The notes under the pieces were generated by a model, which saw only the letters and a program-made list of their open reading frames with translations, did no database searches and was not told the DNA's origin. Positions 1 through 12,522 of a DNA stretch of 64,000 nucleotides are shown here, in pieces. A program made the position numbers and the translations under genes. How positions within the stretch are numbered: position 1 is the stretch's first letter; each line of letters opens with the position of its first letter. This stretch comes from Pseudolabrys sp. Root1462 (GTDB lineage Bacteria; Pseudomonadota; Alphaproteobacteria; Rhizobiales; Xanthobacteraceae), in contig NZ_LMFS01000001.1 in the NCBI RefSeq assembly GCF_001426945.1, positions 1,678,741 to 1,742,740 on the forward strand, in the 5' to 3' direction.

Positions 1-447
1 CGCGCTACCCGTCGCAAGATGGATCAGCCGCCGAAAGCGCGGCCCGGCGTCGTAACGACACCGCGATGGAGCGCCGCGGGGCGCAGTGTCCTCGATCGCA
101 AGAGGGCACAGCGCACCCCAAAGGTGCGAATCGAATGGGCGCCTCGCGGCGCTCCATCCCCTCGGCTTTTCCGAGGGGCCGGAAGGGGAAGGCAGGCCGC
201 CCCGGGCCTTCGAGAACAGGGGCGATGGCGCATGTTCGCACCGGTAAAACAGCGCTCCGGTATCAAGTTTCCTGTCAAATCCACCCGGCCGGGACGTTGC
301 TTTGCCGCCACGATTTTGGCATGGTCCGCGCGCTTTCCAGGTCGGGGTGAAGCGCCCTTATAAAGCGGCCATCCTCGATAATTCCGGGCGCCGGGCCGGG
401 AGGCCATCCTCCTGCCAAAGCTCATTACAAAACGGGGTTGAGACACC
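1..447. other. Intergenic region upstream of hppA
   Basis: About 450 GC-rich bases with no convincing gene. The short overlapping reading frames on both strands have no recognisable domain. The stretch must contain the hppA promoter, but no clear -35/-10 pair could be identified. The gene to the left lies outside the window. Confidence 0.5.
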
Positions 448-2574
<2,127 letters not shown>

Positions 2575-2580
2575 GCGAAA

Positions 2581-2648
2581 GAGGGCCGGGGAGACCCGGC
2601 CCTCGCTCGGAAAATGAAAAGGCCCGCGACATTCGCGGGCCTTTTTTG
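2581..2648. terminator. Tandem terminators between convergent hppA and bamE
   Basis: Two perfect hairpins lie in the 109-bp gap between the convergent genes. The first pairs GAGGGCCGGG (2581-2590) with 2595-2604. The second has a 12-bp stem, AAAAGGCCCGCG (2617-2628) with 2634-2645, and is flanked by A and T runs. The second can therefore work in both directions, ending hppA on the + strand and bamE on the - strand. Confidence 0.85.
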
Positions 2649-2683
2649 TTTGTCTGATGTTGTCGTGAAACCTGAGCGTTGCC

Positions 2684-3154
2684 TTAGAACACCTTGAAAG
2701 CATTGAAGACGCCCTTGAGGTAGTTGAGCTGGTTGCCGCCGGTTTCGGTGGTCTGCGACACGAAGTCGAAGATCTTGCCGTCCTTCATGCCGTAATTGGC
2801 GAGGCGCCTGACCTTGCGGTCCTTGTCGAAATAGACGGCGATGACGCGCTGGTCGGTGACGTGATGGGGCATGAAGGCGGCTGAGCGCTCGGCCTTCTGC
2901 GAGATGTAGTAGAACACGTCGCCGTTGATGGTGGCGACTGTCGAGGGCGTGCCGAGGACGATCAGCACCTGTTCCTGGGTGGCGCCGATCGGGATCTGCT
3001 CGAGCGCGCCATCGGGCACGACATAGCCGCGCTGCAACGTCTCGCCGAAGCTGCCGCAGCCGGCGAGCGTCATCGGCGCGGCTAGCGCGGTCATCAGCGC
3101 GAGCGCCGGTGCGAGGCGGCGAGCGGGCAGGGATTTCGGGATTCCGGCAGTCAT
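2684..3154 (-). CDS. bamE: Outer membrane assembly lipoprotein BamE (SmpA/OmlA family)
   Basis: 156 aa from the chosen start. A basic, hydrophobic signal peptide ends in the lipobox LAGC, so the protein is predicted to be lipidated and sent to the outer membrane as a small subunit of the BAM beta-barrel insertion complex. The SmpA/OmlA core is recognisable in GYVVPDGALEQIPIGATQEQV, with LGTPS and VFYYISQ after it, and VIAVYFDKDRKVRRLANYG further on. The frame is open to 3193, but the ATG at 3154 has a GAGGAA ribosome site 9 nt upstream and gives a normal signal peptide. The gene is divergent from the next one and convergent with hppA. Confidence 0.92.
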   Translation of the reverse strand: MTAGIPKSLPARRLAPALALMTALAAPMTLAGCGSFGETLQRGYVVPDGALEQIPIGATQEQVLIVLGTPSTVATINGDVFYYISQKAERSAAFMPHHVTDQRVIAVYFDKDRKVRRLANYGMKDGKIFDFVSQTTETGGNQLNYLKGVFNAFKVF

Positions 3155-3281
3155 CGACAACGGTTCCTCATCGGCAATTGTCTGGGGGGTCAATTGAGTT
3201 CTTGCATCCGGCGGGCCGTAATTTAAATCGGCGTCTCAACTCAGGCCGGCAATCGCGCCCGCCGTCAGGCTTTCCACGCCC

Positions 3282-3824
3282 ATGATCATGTCTCTGTTCC
3301 GCCGCAACCCGCGCGACACCATTTCGGCCCTGTATGGCATGATCGTGGCGCAGGCGCGATTGCCGGTCTTTTATCGGGATTACGCGGTCGCGGATACGGT
3401 AAATGGCCGTTTCGACCTCATTGTCCTGCACCTCGCGCTGGTTCTGGACCGGCTGACCGACGGTGGGGTCCTTGATCCGGCGGGCCAGGCGCTTTTCGAC
3501 CGGTTTTGCCAGGACATGGACGACAACCTGCGAGAAATGGGGATCAGCGACCTCAAGGTACCCAAGGAGATGAAGCTGATGGGGCAGGCCTTCTATGGCC
3601 GCTCCAAGGCCTATCTGGACGCCGTGAGCGATCGCCGAGCTCTGGTGGCGGCGCTGACCCGCAATATCTATGGTGGAGCGCCATCGGCTGCCGCGGCCGC
3701 GCCCCGGCTTGCCGACTACATCGGGCAGGCGGTAGGGGACTTGAAGGCGCAGGACCGGGCCGCGATCATCGATGGGCGGCTGCGCTTTCCCGATCCGGCC
3801 GCCGTGCCGACGCCAACCGTCTGA
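3282..3824 (+). CDS. Ubiquinol-cytochrome c chaperone family protein
   Basis: 180 aa, matching in length and pattern the CBP3/UQCC family (PF03981), which helps assemble the cytochrome bc1 complex. Family-like stretches are ALYGMIVAQARLPVFYRDY near residue 16, then FDLIVLHLALVLDRL, and later FDRFCQDMDDNLREMGISDL followed by KVPKEMKLMGQAFYGR. There is no signal peptide, in line with a cytoplasmic assembly factor. An alternative start is the ATG two codons downstream (3288). The next gene, DUF177, starts 25 bp after the stop. This pairing is common in alphaproteobacteria, so the two are probably cotranscribed. Confidence 0.88.
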   Translation: MIMSLFRRNPRDTISALYGMIVAQARLPVFYRDYAVADTVNGRFDLIVLHLALVLDRLTDGGVLDPAGQALFDRFCQDMDDNLREMGISDLKVPKEMKLMGQAFYGRSKAYLDAVSDRRALVAALTRNIYGGAPSAAAAAPRLADYIGQAVGDLKAQDRAAIIDGRLRFPDPAAVPTPTV

Positions 3825-3849
3825 CAGAACCGAAACTGAGTTGACGACC

Positions 3850-4452
3850 ATGAGCAAGAAGAGCGGCCCCGCGCGCGGGGCGCATCCAGAGCGGGCCGCT
3901 GCCGGCATCACCGAGGTGGTGCCGTGGAGCGTGCCGGTGACCTTGGATCAGATCAGCGATAGCGGCCTGCACCGCGAAATCGAGGCGTCCGAAGCGGTGC
4001 GGTCGGCGGTCGCTGAATTGGCCGGCCTGCGCAGCGTGCCGGAGCTTTCGGCCTCATTCGACATGAGCAAGAACGGCAGCAAGATCCACGTCTCGGGCTC
4101 CGTCCATGGCCGGGTCGGGCAGACCTGCGTCGTTTCGCTGGAGCCGATGGAAACGGTTATCGACGAACCGATCGACGTGACGTTCTCTCCGCCGCCGGCC
4201 GGCGCGACCGTGCTTCCCGATGCCCAGAGCGCGGAGTTGCGACACGGTGCCGACGGCGAGGCGCCCGAGCCCCTCGTCGGTAATGTCATCGATCTGGGCG
4301 CCATCGCGGCCGAGTTCCTGGTCCTTGCCATCGATCCTTATCCTCGCAAGGAAGGAGCCGAGTTCGCGCCTCCTGCGGTTGAGGAAGGCGGTAATTTCGC
4401 CTTCGCGGCCTTGGCTGCGCTCAAGAAAGAACCGGGAAACAGCAAGAACTGA
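3850..4452 (+). CDS. DUF177 (YceD-like) domain protein
   Basis: 200 aa from the ATG at 3850. The upstream in-frame extension overlaps the previous gene and is not needed. The DUF177/YceD signature, a Cys within a stretch ending in V-D-x-x-F, is seen as GQTCVVSLEPMETVIDEPI around residues 93-111 and VIDLGAIAAEFLVLAIDPYP near residue 150. YceD homologues accompany rpmF (ribosomal protein L32) and plsX in many bacteria and influence 23S rRNA accumulation. Here plsX follows, but no rpmF lies between them. The C-terminal tail (FAALAALKKE) is typical of the alphaproteobacterial branch. Confidence 0.85.
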   Translation: MSKKSGPARGAHPERAAAGITEVVPWSVPVTLDQISDSGLHREIEASEAVRSAVAELAGLRSVPELSASFDMSKNGSKIHVSGSVHGRVGQTCVVSLEPMETVIDEPIDVTFSPPPAGATVLPDAQSAELRHGADGEAPEPLVGNVIDLGAIAAEFLVLAIDPYPRKEGAEFAPPAVEEGGNFAFAALAALKKEPGNSKN

Positions 4453-4660
4453 AACGGCTTGTCTCGTTCGACCCACCGGGTATGGTGCCCGCGAGCCTCG
4501 AATCCGGGTGGAGCCTTGCGGAGCCCGGGCCTTCAATCCGTCGCTCACCATCCTCGTGGGGCGCATGATCCCGAATGCTGGGAAGTCTTTTCGGACGCCA
4601 TAATCATGTTCCCGACCGTCATCGTCTCTCGGCCGCTTGCGCCACCCTCTGAGCCGCGTC

Positions 4661-5749
4661 ATGTCCGATAATATTCGCATCGCCATTGACGCCATGGGCG
4701 GCGACCACGGCCCGGCGGTGGTCTTGCCGGGCTGCGATATCGCGCTCGAACGGCACCCGGATATCCAGTTTCTGCTGTTCGGCGATCGCGCTGCGGTCGA
4801 CCCGGTGCTTGAGACCCTGCCTCGGCTCAAGGCGAAGGCGGCCTTCACCCACACCGAGGTGTCGATCCGCATGGACGACAAGCCGAGCCAGGCGCTGCGC
4901 TATGGCCGCGGCAAGTCGTCAATGTGGCTGGCGGTCGACGCGGTGAAGAAGGGCGAGGCCGACGTCGCGGTATCTGCGGGTAACACCGGCGCGCTGATGG
5001 CGATGTCCTGGTTCAACCTGAAAATGATGGAGGGCATCGAACGCCCCGCCATCGCCGGCCTGTGGCCGACGCTGAAGGGCGAATCCGTGGTGCTGGACGT
5101 CGGCGCCTCGATCGGCGCCGACGAGGCCCATCTCATCAATCTCGCCGTCATGGGCAGTGCCATGGCGCGCGTGCTGTTCGACATCGAAAAGCCGACCGTC
5201 GGCCTCCTGAATATCGGCGTCGAGGAGGTCAAAGGCCTCGAACAGGTCCGCGAGGCTGGCCGCATTTTGCGCGAAGGCGATTTTCCGCATTTCGATTACC
5301 AGGGCTTCGTCGAGGGCGACGATATCGGCAAGGGTACGGTGGACGTCGTCGTCACCGAAGGCTTCGCCGGCAACATTGCCCTCAAGACCGCCGAGGGCAC
5401 CGCCAAGCAGTTCGCCCAGTATTTGCGCGCCGCGATGGGCCGGACTTGGCGCTCGCGGCTCGGCTACCTGCTGGCCAAGCCGGCATTCGATACGCTGCGG
5501 GAAAAAATGGATCCGCGGAAGGCCAATGGCGGCGTCTTTCTTGGCCTCAACGGCGTTGTCATCAAAAGCCATGGTGGCGCGGATGCCGAAGGCTACGCCT
5601 CGGCGATTGATATGGGTTACGACATGATCCGGTACGAGCTTCTCGCCAAGATCGGCCAGTCCTTGGCGCGCGATCTGAAGGCGCGCGCGGCCGCCCAGGC
5701 AGGCAGAGACGCGGTGACGGAACCGGCGGCGAATGGGGCGTCCACGTGA
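4661..5749 (+). CDS. plsX: Phosphate acyltransferase PlsX
   Basis: 362 aa, starting at the ATG that gives [18 protein letters not shown]. PlsX converts acyl-ACP and phosphate to acyl-phosphate for the PlsY step of phospholipid synthesis, as a peripheral protein at the inner membrane. Family motifs are [10 protein letters not shown] near the N-terminus, [59 protein letters not shown] and [19 protein letters not shown]. The stop overlaps the GTG start of fabH, so translation is probably coupled. The 208 bp upstream separate it from DUF177 without another gene. Confidence 0.97.
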   Translation: MSDNIRIAIDAMGGDHGPAVVLPGCDIALERHPDIQFLLFGDRAAVDPVLETLPRLKAKAAFTHTEVSIRMDDKPSQALRYGRGKSSMWLAVDAVKKGEADVAVSAGNTGALMAMSWFNLKMMEGIERPAIAGLWPTLKGESVVLDVGASIGADEAHLINLAVMGSAMARVLFDIEKPTVGLLNIGVEEVKGLEQVREAGRILREGDFPHFDYQGFVEGDDIGKGTVDVVVTEGFAGNIALKTAEGTAKQFAQYLRAAMGRTWRSRLGYLLAKPAFDTLREKMDPRKANGGVFLGLNGVVIKSHGGADAEGYASAIDMGYDMIRYELLAKIGQSLARDLKARAAAQAGRDAVTEPAANGAST

Positions 5750-6723
5750 GTGTTATTCGGTCGGTTATTCTTGGCTGCGGCAGCTATCTGCCGGCGCGCA
5801 TCCTGTCCAATGACGAGTTGGCCAAGACGGTCGATACGACCGACGAATGGATCGTGCAGCGCACCGGAATCCACGAGCGCCACATCGCGGCCGAGGGCGA
5901 GCTGACCTCGGACCTGGCGACCCACGCGGCCAAGGCGGCGCTGGCTCATGCCCATGTCGAGGCGGACAGCATCGACCTGATCATTCTCGCCACCGCCACG
6001 CCCGACCAGACCTTTCCGGCGAGCGCGGTGACGGTGCAGAACAACCTCGGCATTTCGACCGGCGTCGCCTTCGACCTTCAGGCGGTCTGCTCGGGTTTTG
6101 TCTATGCGCTGGCGGTTGCCGACAGCATGCTGCGGACCGGGCCGCACAAGCGGGCGCTGGTGATCGGCGCCGAGACCTTCTCTCGAATTCTCGATTGGAG
6201 CGACCGCACCACCTGCGTGCTGTTCGGCGACGGCGCCGGCGCCGTGGTGCTGGAGGCCCAGGAGCAGCCCGGGACCAATACCGACCGCGGCTTGCTCACC
6301 ACCCATCTGCGCTCGGACGGCAAACACCGCGCCAAGCTCTATGTCGACGGCGGTCCGTCCTCGACCCAGACCGTCGGCCATTTGCGGATGGAAGGACGCG
6401 AGGTGTTCAAGCACGCGGTGGCCATGATCACCGACGTGATCGAAGACGCGTTCGCTGCCACCGGCACCAGTGCCGCCGATATCGACTGGTTCGTGCCGCA
6501 TCAGGCCAACAAGCGCATTATCGACGGATCGGCCCATAAACTGGGCATTTCTCCGGAAAAAGTGGTGATGACTGTGGACCGCCATGGCAACACCTCCGCC
6601 GCCTCGATCCCGCTGGCGCTGGCCGATGCGGTAGCCGACCGCCGCATCAAGCGTGGCAACCTGATTTTGCTCGAGGCGATGGGCGGCGGCTTCACCTGGG
6701 GCTCGGCTCTCCTACGCTGGTAG
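5746..6723 (+). CDS. fabH: Beta-ketoacyl-ACP synthase III
   Basis: 325 aa, GTG start overlapping the plsX stop. FabH starts fatty-acid synthesis by condensing acetyl-CoA with malonyl-ACP in the cytoplasm. The catalytic triad is visible: Cys115 in [12 protein letters not shown], His252 in [10 protein letters not shown] and Asn282 in [12 protein letters not shown]. The N-terminal [16 protein letters not shown] and the C-terminal [13 protein letters not shown] are also typical. Together with plsX and the downstream ihfA and merR genes it forms the conserved alphaproteobacterial order plsX-fabH-ihfA-merR. Confidence 0.97.
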   Translation: MSVIRSVILGCGSYLPARILSNDELAKTVDTTDEWIVQRTGIHERHIAAEGELTSDLATHAAKAALAHAHVEADSIDLIILATATPDQTFPASAVTVQNNLGISTGVAFDLQAVCSGFVYALAVADSMLRTGPHKRALVIGAETFSRILDWSDRTTCVLFGDGAGAVVLEAQEQPGTNTDRGLLTTHLRSDGKHRAKLYVDGGPSSTQTVGHLRMEGREVFKHAVAMITDVIEDAFAATGTSAADIDWFVPHQANKRIIDGSAHKLGISPEKVVMTVDRHGNTSAASIPLALADAVADRRIKRGNLILLEAMGGGFTWGSALLRW

Positions 6724-6843
6724 GGTGAAAAATGCGGCGCCCGGCGGGGGTCCATTGCCTCAAATCGGCCGTTGACCGCACCCTGTAGAGCTAATATCGT
6801 CGATTATTCAGCGAGATATCTTCGCCATGGGTTGGGCAGGGCG

Positions 6844-7164
6844 ATGTCCGGTAAAACAGTAACGAGAGCGGATCTCTGCGAGGCAGTCTACCAGAAGGTG
6901 GGGCTGTCGCGGACCGAATCCGCGTCTTTGGTCGAATTGGTCCTGAAAGAGATCACCGATTGCCTCGAACGTGGCGAGACGGTGAAGCTTTCGTCATTCG
7001 GCAGCTTTGTCGTGCGCAAAAAAGGGCAACGGATCGGCCGAAATCCGAAAACCGGCAAAGAAGTTCCCATTTCGCCGCGCCGGGTGATGGTGTTCAAGCC
7101 GTCCGCCATCCTCAAGCAGCGGATAAACGGGCATAACGTCGCCGACGAAGTCGAACGCGCGTAA
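6844..7164 (+). CDS. ihfA: Integration host factor subunit alpha
   Basis: 106 aa from the ATG giving [20 protein letters not shown]. It is a member of the HU/IHF fold that bends DNA as a heterodimer with IHF-beta and assists transcription, replication and phage recombination. The dimer helices cover residues 8-45. The beta-arm signature is [20 protein letters not shown], followed by [23 protein letters not shown]-alpha rather than HU is indicated by the sequence after the arm and by the plsX-fabH context. The upstream in-frame extension in the fabH-ihfA gap does not look coding. Confidence 0.93.
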   Translation: MSGKTVTRADLCEAVYQKVGLSRTESASLVELVLKEITDCLERGETVKLSSFGSFVVRKKGQRIGRNPKTGKEVPISPRRVMVFKPSAILKQRINGHNVADEVERA

Positions 7165-7222
7165 CAAAGCCGCCGCTTTCGTGTAGATTCTCCGCTCCAA
7201 GCTCTAGGCAGGTGAGGCCGCT

Positions 7223-7930
7223 TTGGACAACAAGGCGCCGGACGCATTCCGCACCATCAGTGAAGTGGCCGACGAACTCGATCTGCCGCAACACGTCCTG
7301 CGCTTCTGGGAAAGCCGCTTCGCCGAAATCAAGCCGATGAAGCGCGGCGGCGGCCGCCGCTTCTACCGTCCCGACGATATCGATCTTCTGCGCGGCATTC
7401 GTCATCTGCTGTACGGCGAGGGCTACACCATCCGCGGCGTGCAGCGGATCCTGCGCGAGCAGGGCATCGATTTCGTGCAGTCGATCTGGCAGGAGGGCGC
7501 CGCGCCGCTGCCCGCCGACGACGCCGAAGATGACCTTGAAGAAGCGATCGAGGCCGAGGACGAAGAACTCGAAGAGCCGCGCGGCTTGCGCGATCGCATC
7601 TCCTCTCTGATCGGCCGCGATCTCGGTGACTCCGGCGACGTCGATAATGATCGTCAGGAACCGCCGATGCAGAGCGCGCCGATGCCGCGCATTGATCCCG
7701 GTGAGCGTATCGGCACCGCGCCGCGGCCGGCCGATCGGCCGACGCCGCTCGACATCGCGCCCAGAACTGAACCAAGAACCGAACCAAGAGCCGAGCCGCA
7801 GCCGGCGCCGCAGGCCGCTGCTTCGGTCGCCATGCCCCAGGACAAGCTGGAGCGCCTCAAGTCGCTGCTCGATGAGCTCAAGGAATGTCGCAGCCTCATC
7901 GATGCGGCGCTCGCGCCGGCGAGCAAGTAA
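7223..7930 (+). CDS. MerR family transcriptional regulator
   Basis: 235 aa. The start is TTG, supported by AGGTGAGG 8 nt upstream. The N-terminal winged helix-turn-helix (residues 10-75) reads [20 protein letters not shown], then [21 protein letters not shown] long acidic linker follows ([20 protein letters not shown]), then a Pro-Arg-rich segment with a 12-bp tandem repeat encoding PRTE/PRAE units (about 7761-7800). A C-terminal helix ([20 protein letters not shown]) could mediate dimerisation. This long, effector-less MerR form is the standard neighbour of ihfA in rhizobiales. Its target is not known from the sequence. Confidence 0.88.
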   Translation: MDNKAPDAFRTISEVADELDLPQHVLRFWESRFAEIKPMKRGGGRRFYRPDDIDLLRGIRHLLYGEGYTIRGVQRILREQGIDFVQSIWQEGAAPLPADDAEDDLEEAIEAEDEELEEPRGLRDRISSLIGRDLGDSGDVDNDRQEPPMQSAPMPRIDPGERIGTAPRPADRPTPLDIAPRTEPRTEPRAEPQPAPQAAASVAMPQDKLERLKSLLDELKECRSLIDAALAPASK

Positions 7931-8058
7931 CGGACCTCCATCGGCACCGAACTATCGCTCATTACCCTCGGCCGCGGTCGATTGGCGGCAGCTTAGGTGC
8001 ATGTTAGGCAAGGCCGCTTTCCTTCAGTCGCTATGCAGGCCTGTTCCAAGGATATCTC

Positions 8059-8838
8059 ATGACCGAGCCCGATCCGCTTCTCGTCGAACATCCCACCGAC
8101 GACATCGTCGTGTTGCGGCTCAACCGGCCGCAGGTGCGCAATGCGCTGAGCCTGACGTTGCGTCAGCGGCTGGCGGAGGAGGTCCTGCGCTACGGCAGCG
8201 ACGCCAAGACGCGCTGCATCGTCATCACCGGCGACGACAAGGCTTTCGCCGCCGGCGCCGACATCGGCGAGATGGCCAAGGCCGGTCCTATCGAAGTGAT
8301 GGCGCGCAATGTGCAACAGTATTATCGGCCGGTGGTCGAATGCCCGAAACCGGTGATCGCGGCGGTCGAAGGTTTTGCGCTCGGCGGCGGCTTCGAACTG
8401 GCGCTGTGCGCCGATTTCATCGTTGCCGGCGAGGGCGCCAAGCTCGGCCTGCCTGAGGTGAAGCTCGGCATTCTCGCCGGTGGTGGCGGCACCCAGCGGC
8501 TGGTGCGGCTGGTCGGCAAGCAGCGCGCGCTGATGCTGCTGATGACGGGACGTTTCTTCTCCGCAGCGGAAGCGTTAGCGATGGGCGCGATTGCCGAGAT
8601 GGCGCCGACCGGACAGGCGCTGGCCCGCGCGCTCGACATCGCCCGCGAAATCGCTGCGATGCCGCCGATTTCGGTGCAGCAGATCAAGGAAATCGTCAAC
8701 GCCGGCCTCAACGCGCCGCTCGAAACCGCGCTGATGCTGGAACGCAAGGCGTTTCAATTGCAGTTCGCGACTCAGGATCAGAAGGAAGGCATGGCCGCCT
8801 TCATCGAGAAGCGCAAACCGACCTACGAAGGCAAATAG
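8059..8838 (+). CDS. Enoyl-CoA hydratase/isomerase family protein
   Basis: 259 aa crotonase-fold protein, with an AAGGA ribosome site 6 nt before the ATG. Oxyanion-hole and CoA-binding motifs are visible as AFAAGADIGEMAKAG and VEGFALGGGFELALCADF, and the region with the catalytic acid reads GLPEVKLGILAGGGGTQRLV. It would hydrate 2-enoyl-CoA to 3-hydroxyacyl-CoA. The next gene, 12 bp away, encodes the following enzyme of beta-oxidation, so the pair acts in sequence in fatty-acid or aromatic-acid (phenylacetate-type) degradation. The exact substrate is not determinable. Confidence 0.92.
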   Translation: MTEPDPLLVEHPTDDIVVLRLNRPQVRNALSLTLRQRLAEEVLRYGSDAKTRCIVITGDDKAFAAGADIGEMAKAGPIEVMARNVQQYYRPVVECPKPVIAAVEGFALGGGFELALCADFIVAGEGAKLGLPEVKLGILAGGGGTQRLVRLVGKQRALMLLMTGRFFSAAEALAMGAIAEMAPTGQALARALDIAREIAAMPPISVQQIKEIVNAGLNAPLETALMLERKAFQLQFATQDQKEGMAAFIEKRKPTYEGK

Positions 8839-8850
8839 GCAAGATTCGTA

Positions 8851-10371
<1,521 letters not shown>

Positions 10372-10381
10372 TCTTCCGGCC

Positions 10382-11296
10382 TTAGCTTGCCTGAGCGCCG
10401 CGGGCGCGGCCGGCCAGATGCTTCTCCACCAGCGCAAGCACGGACGCGCTCGCCGGATTGGTCGTCTCGATCGGCGAGGCCATCACGAGATCGACGTGAA
10501 CGCCTTCGGCGCCAACCAGCGGGCGCAGAACCGCGCCCGCCGGCGCGCAGGCCTTGGCCGACTCCGGGACCACAGCCATGCCGACACCTGCCGCGACGCA
10601 GCCGAGGATCGCATGCGTCTGCGTGATGTACTGAATGGCTGACGGATAGACGCCGGCCGCCTGAAACAGTCCGGTGACCATGCCGTGGAAGTAGGGGCCC
10701 TCGACCGGCGGATAGGTCACGAGCACATTCCCGCCGAATTCATCGATATTGATATGGCGCCGCTTGGCCAGACGATGTTTCGCCGGCACCGCCGCCAACA
10801 GCCGCTCCCGTAGCACGCGCGTCGTTCTGATATTGGGCAGCGCAACCGGCGGGCGCAGCAGACAGATGTCGACCTGTCGCGACGCCAGGGCGGCGAGTTG
10901 CTGCGGCGTCGTCATCTCGCGCAACGTCAGCGCGATGGCCGGATAATGCTTGCGCAACAGCGCGATGAGCGACGGCACGAAGGCGTAGCTCGACAACGCG
11001 GTGAAGCTGATCGTGATCTCGCCGGCATCGCCGCTCGCGATCTGCCGGGTCTGACGATAGGCATCGACCGCTTGATCAAGGATGCGCTGCGACAGTCGCG
11101 CAAAACTCGCGCCGGCGGCGGTCAACTGTACCGAGCGGCGGTTTCTTGCCAATAAAGCGGCGCCGATTTCATGCTCGAGCGCCTGGATGTGTCGCGACAA
11201 CGGCGGCTGACTCATGTTCAGCCGGCGTGCCGCCCGCCTGAAGTTCAGTTCTTCCGCCAACGTGACGAAGCAACGAAGCTGGACGAGCGTGAACAT
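10382..11296 (-). CDS. LysR family transcriptional regulator
   Basis: 304 aa. The N-terminal winged HTH (FVTLAEELNFRRAARRLNMS, then QPPLSRHIQALEHEIGAALL) is diagnostic of LysR regulators. A periplasmic-binding-like effector domain follows from about residue 90 (EITISFTALSSYAFVPSLIA). The gene is transcribed away from the ABC-transporter/dehydrogenase operon that starts 119 bp upstream on the other strand, so it very likely controls that operon. A TGATAC-N7-GTATCA dyad touches its start codon, which suggests autoregulation. Confidence 0.92.
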   Translation of the reverse strand: MFTLVQLRCFVTLAEELNFRRAARRLNMSQPPLSRHIQALEHEIGAALLARNRRSVQLTAAGASFARLSQRILDQAVDAYRQTRQIASGDAGEITISFTALSSYAFVPSLIALLRKHYPAIALTLREMTTPQQLAALASRQVDICLLRPPVALPNIRTTRVLRERLLAAVPAKHRLAKRRHINIDEFGGNVLVTYPPVEGPYFHGMVTGLFQAAGVYPSAIQYITQTHAILGCVAAGVGMAVVPESAKACAPAGAVLRPLVGAEGVHVDLVMASPIETTNPASASVLALVEKHLAGRARGAQAS

Positions 11297-11322
11297 TGAT
11301 ACCCATCTTGTATCAATTGATA
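11297..11322. promoter_or_regulatory. Putative LysR-regulator binding site
   Basis: TGATAC-N7-GTATCA spans 11297-11315, immediately upstream of the LysR start codon, and overlaps the perfect 12-bp palindrome TATCAATTGATA (11311-11322). ATAC-N7-GTAT fits the T-N11-A pattern of LysR operators. A further GTATCA half site lies about 30 bp towards the divergent operon. Binding is inferred, not shown. Confidence 0.6.
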
Positions 11323-11415
11323 ACGAACTAAATAAAGACAGGTATCACCGTAGGTGTCTAGTCTGAACGCAACAATGCAGGCCGGAACTTCGGCCAAAAC
11401 ATCAGGGAGGACTCG

Positions 11416-12513
11416 ATGTCTAAGAAGGCTTCCGACGGCCTGTCACGCCGTCACGTGATGCAAGCCGGCTTGGCGGCTGTCGCGGTGTCCGCGAGTGGCG
11501 GCATCGCTTTCGGCCAGAGCCGCAAGACGACGATGACTCCCGCCGGTTTCGAGACGTCCGCCGACCTGGCCAAGGCCGAGGCCGAGGGCGAGATGCTGTT
11601 CTATACCCATGACAGCGATCCTGCCGGCGCCGCGATCGTCGCCGAGTTCTCCAAGGACTTTCCCAAGATCAAAGCGTCTTATCTGCGCGCTCAGAACGGC
11701 GCGCTGTACTCCAAGCTGCTCGCCGAACGCAGCGCCGGACGTTTCGCCGTCGATGTCGTGCAGTTTTCGGAAGTGTCCACCGCGATCGATTTCAAGAAGA
11801 AGGACGGCTACGAGCAATACGATTCGCCGCAGAGCAAGGCTTATCCGAAGGAGGCCTTCGGCACCGGCGCCGGATATTACTTCTACTCCGGCATCGATTT
11901 CGTGGGCATCGTCTATAATTCGGAGAAGGTGACCGGGGCGGATGTCCCGAAGAACTGGAAGGATATGATCAAGCCGCGCTGGCGCAATGTGATCAGTTCG
12001 AAGCAGTCGACCAGCGGCATGCAGTTCGTGCAATGGTACGAACTCAAGCGCCTTTACGGCGACGATTACTGGAAGGAGTTTGCCAAGCTGCGGCCGCACG
12101 CCTTCGACTCGCGTGCGCAATTGTTCGAACGTCTCGCCAAGGGCGACGATCAAGCAACCATCCTCGGCGAATGGGCTGGTTACCAGCTGGTCAAGGATCG
12201 CGGCGCGCCCGTGGTGTTCGTCGCGCCGGAAGACGGCTGTCCCGCGACGCCGCTGGTGACGGGCATCGTCAGCAAGGCACCGCATCCGGAATCGGCCCGG
12301 CTGTTCCTCGACTGGCTGATGTCGTCCAAAGGCCAGGCACTCTACCAGTCCAACAAGTTCCTGTATTACCCGTCGCTGCGCAAGGATGCGCCGCCGATGC
12401 CGGGCGGCATGAAACTGGCGGACTACAAACTGCTGTTCCCGCAGGATATGGATGCCTACGAGAAGGCGCATCCCACCTACGTGAAGGAATGGAACGGGAT
12501 GATTGGCTTGTAA
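11416..12513 (+). CDS. ABC transporter periplasmic substrate-binding protein
   Basis: 365 aa with a twin-arginine signal (LSRRHVMQAGLAAVAVSASG), so it is probably exported folded through Tat. The mature part is a type II periplasmic binding protein of the iron(III)/2-aminoethylphosphonate-like group: EGEMLFYTHDSDPAGAAIVA near residue 60, FYSGIDFVGIVYNSEKV, and LFLDWLMSSKGQALYQSN near the C-terminus. A strong GGGAGGA site precedes the ATG. It starts an operon with a fused permease, an ATPase and an Ldh-family dehydrogenase. That last partner suggests an organic substrate rather than iron. Confidence 0.88.
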   Translation: MSKKASDGLSRRHVMQAGLAAVAVSASGGIAFGQSRKTTMTPAGFETSADLAKAEAEGEMLFYTHDSDPAGAAIVAEFSKDFPKIKASYLRAQNGALYSKLLAERSAGRFAVDVVQFSEVSTAIDFKKKDGYEQYDSPQSKAYPKEAFGTGAGYYFYSGIDFVGIVYNSEKVTGADVPKNWKDMIKPRWRNVISSKQSTSGMQFVQWYELKRLYGDDYWKEFAKLRPHAFDSRAQLFERLAKGDDQATILGEWAGYQLVKDRGAPVVFVAPEDGCPATPLVTGIVSKAPHPESARLFLDWLMSSKGQALYQSNKFLYYPSLRKDAPPMPGGMKLADYKLLFPQDMDAYEKAHPTYVKEWNGMIGL

Positions 12514-12522
12514 GAGCCGGTC

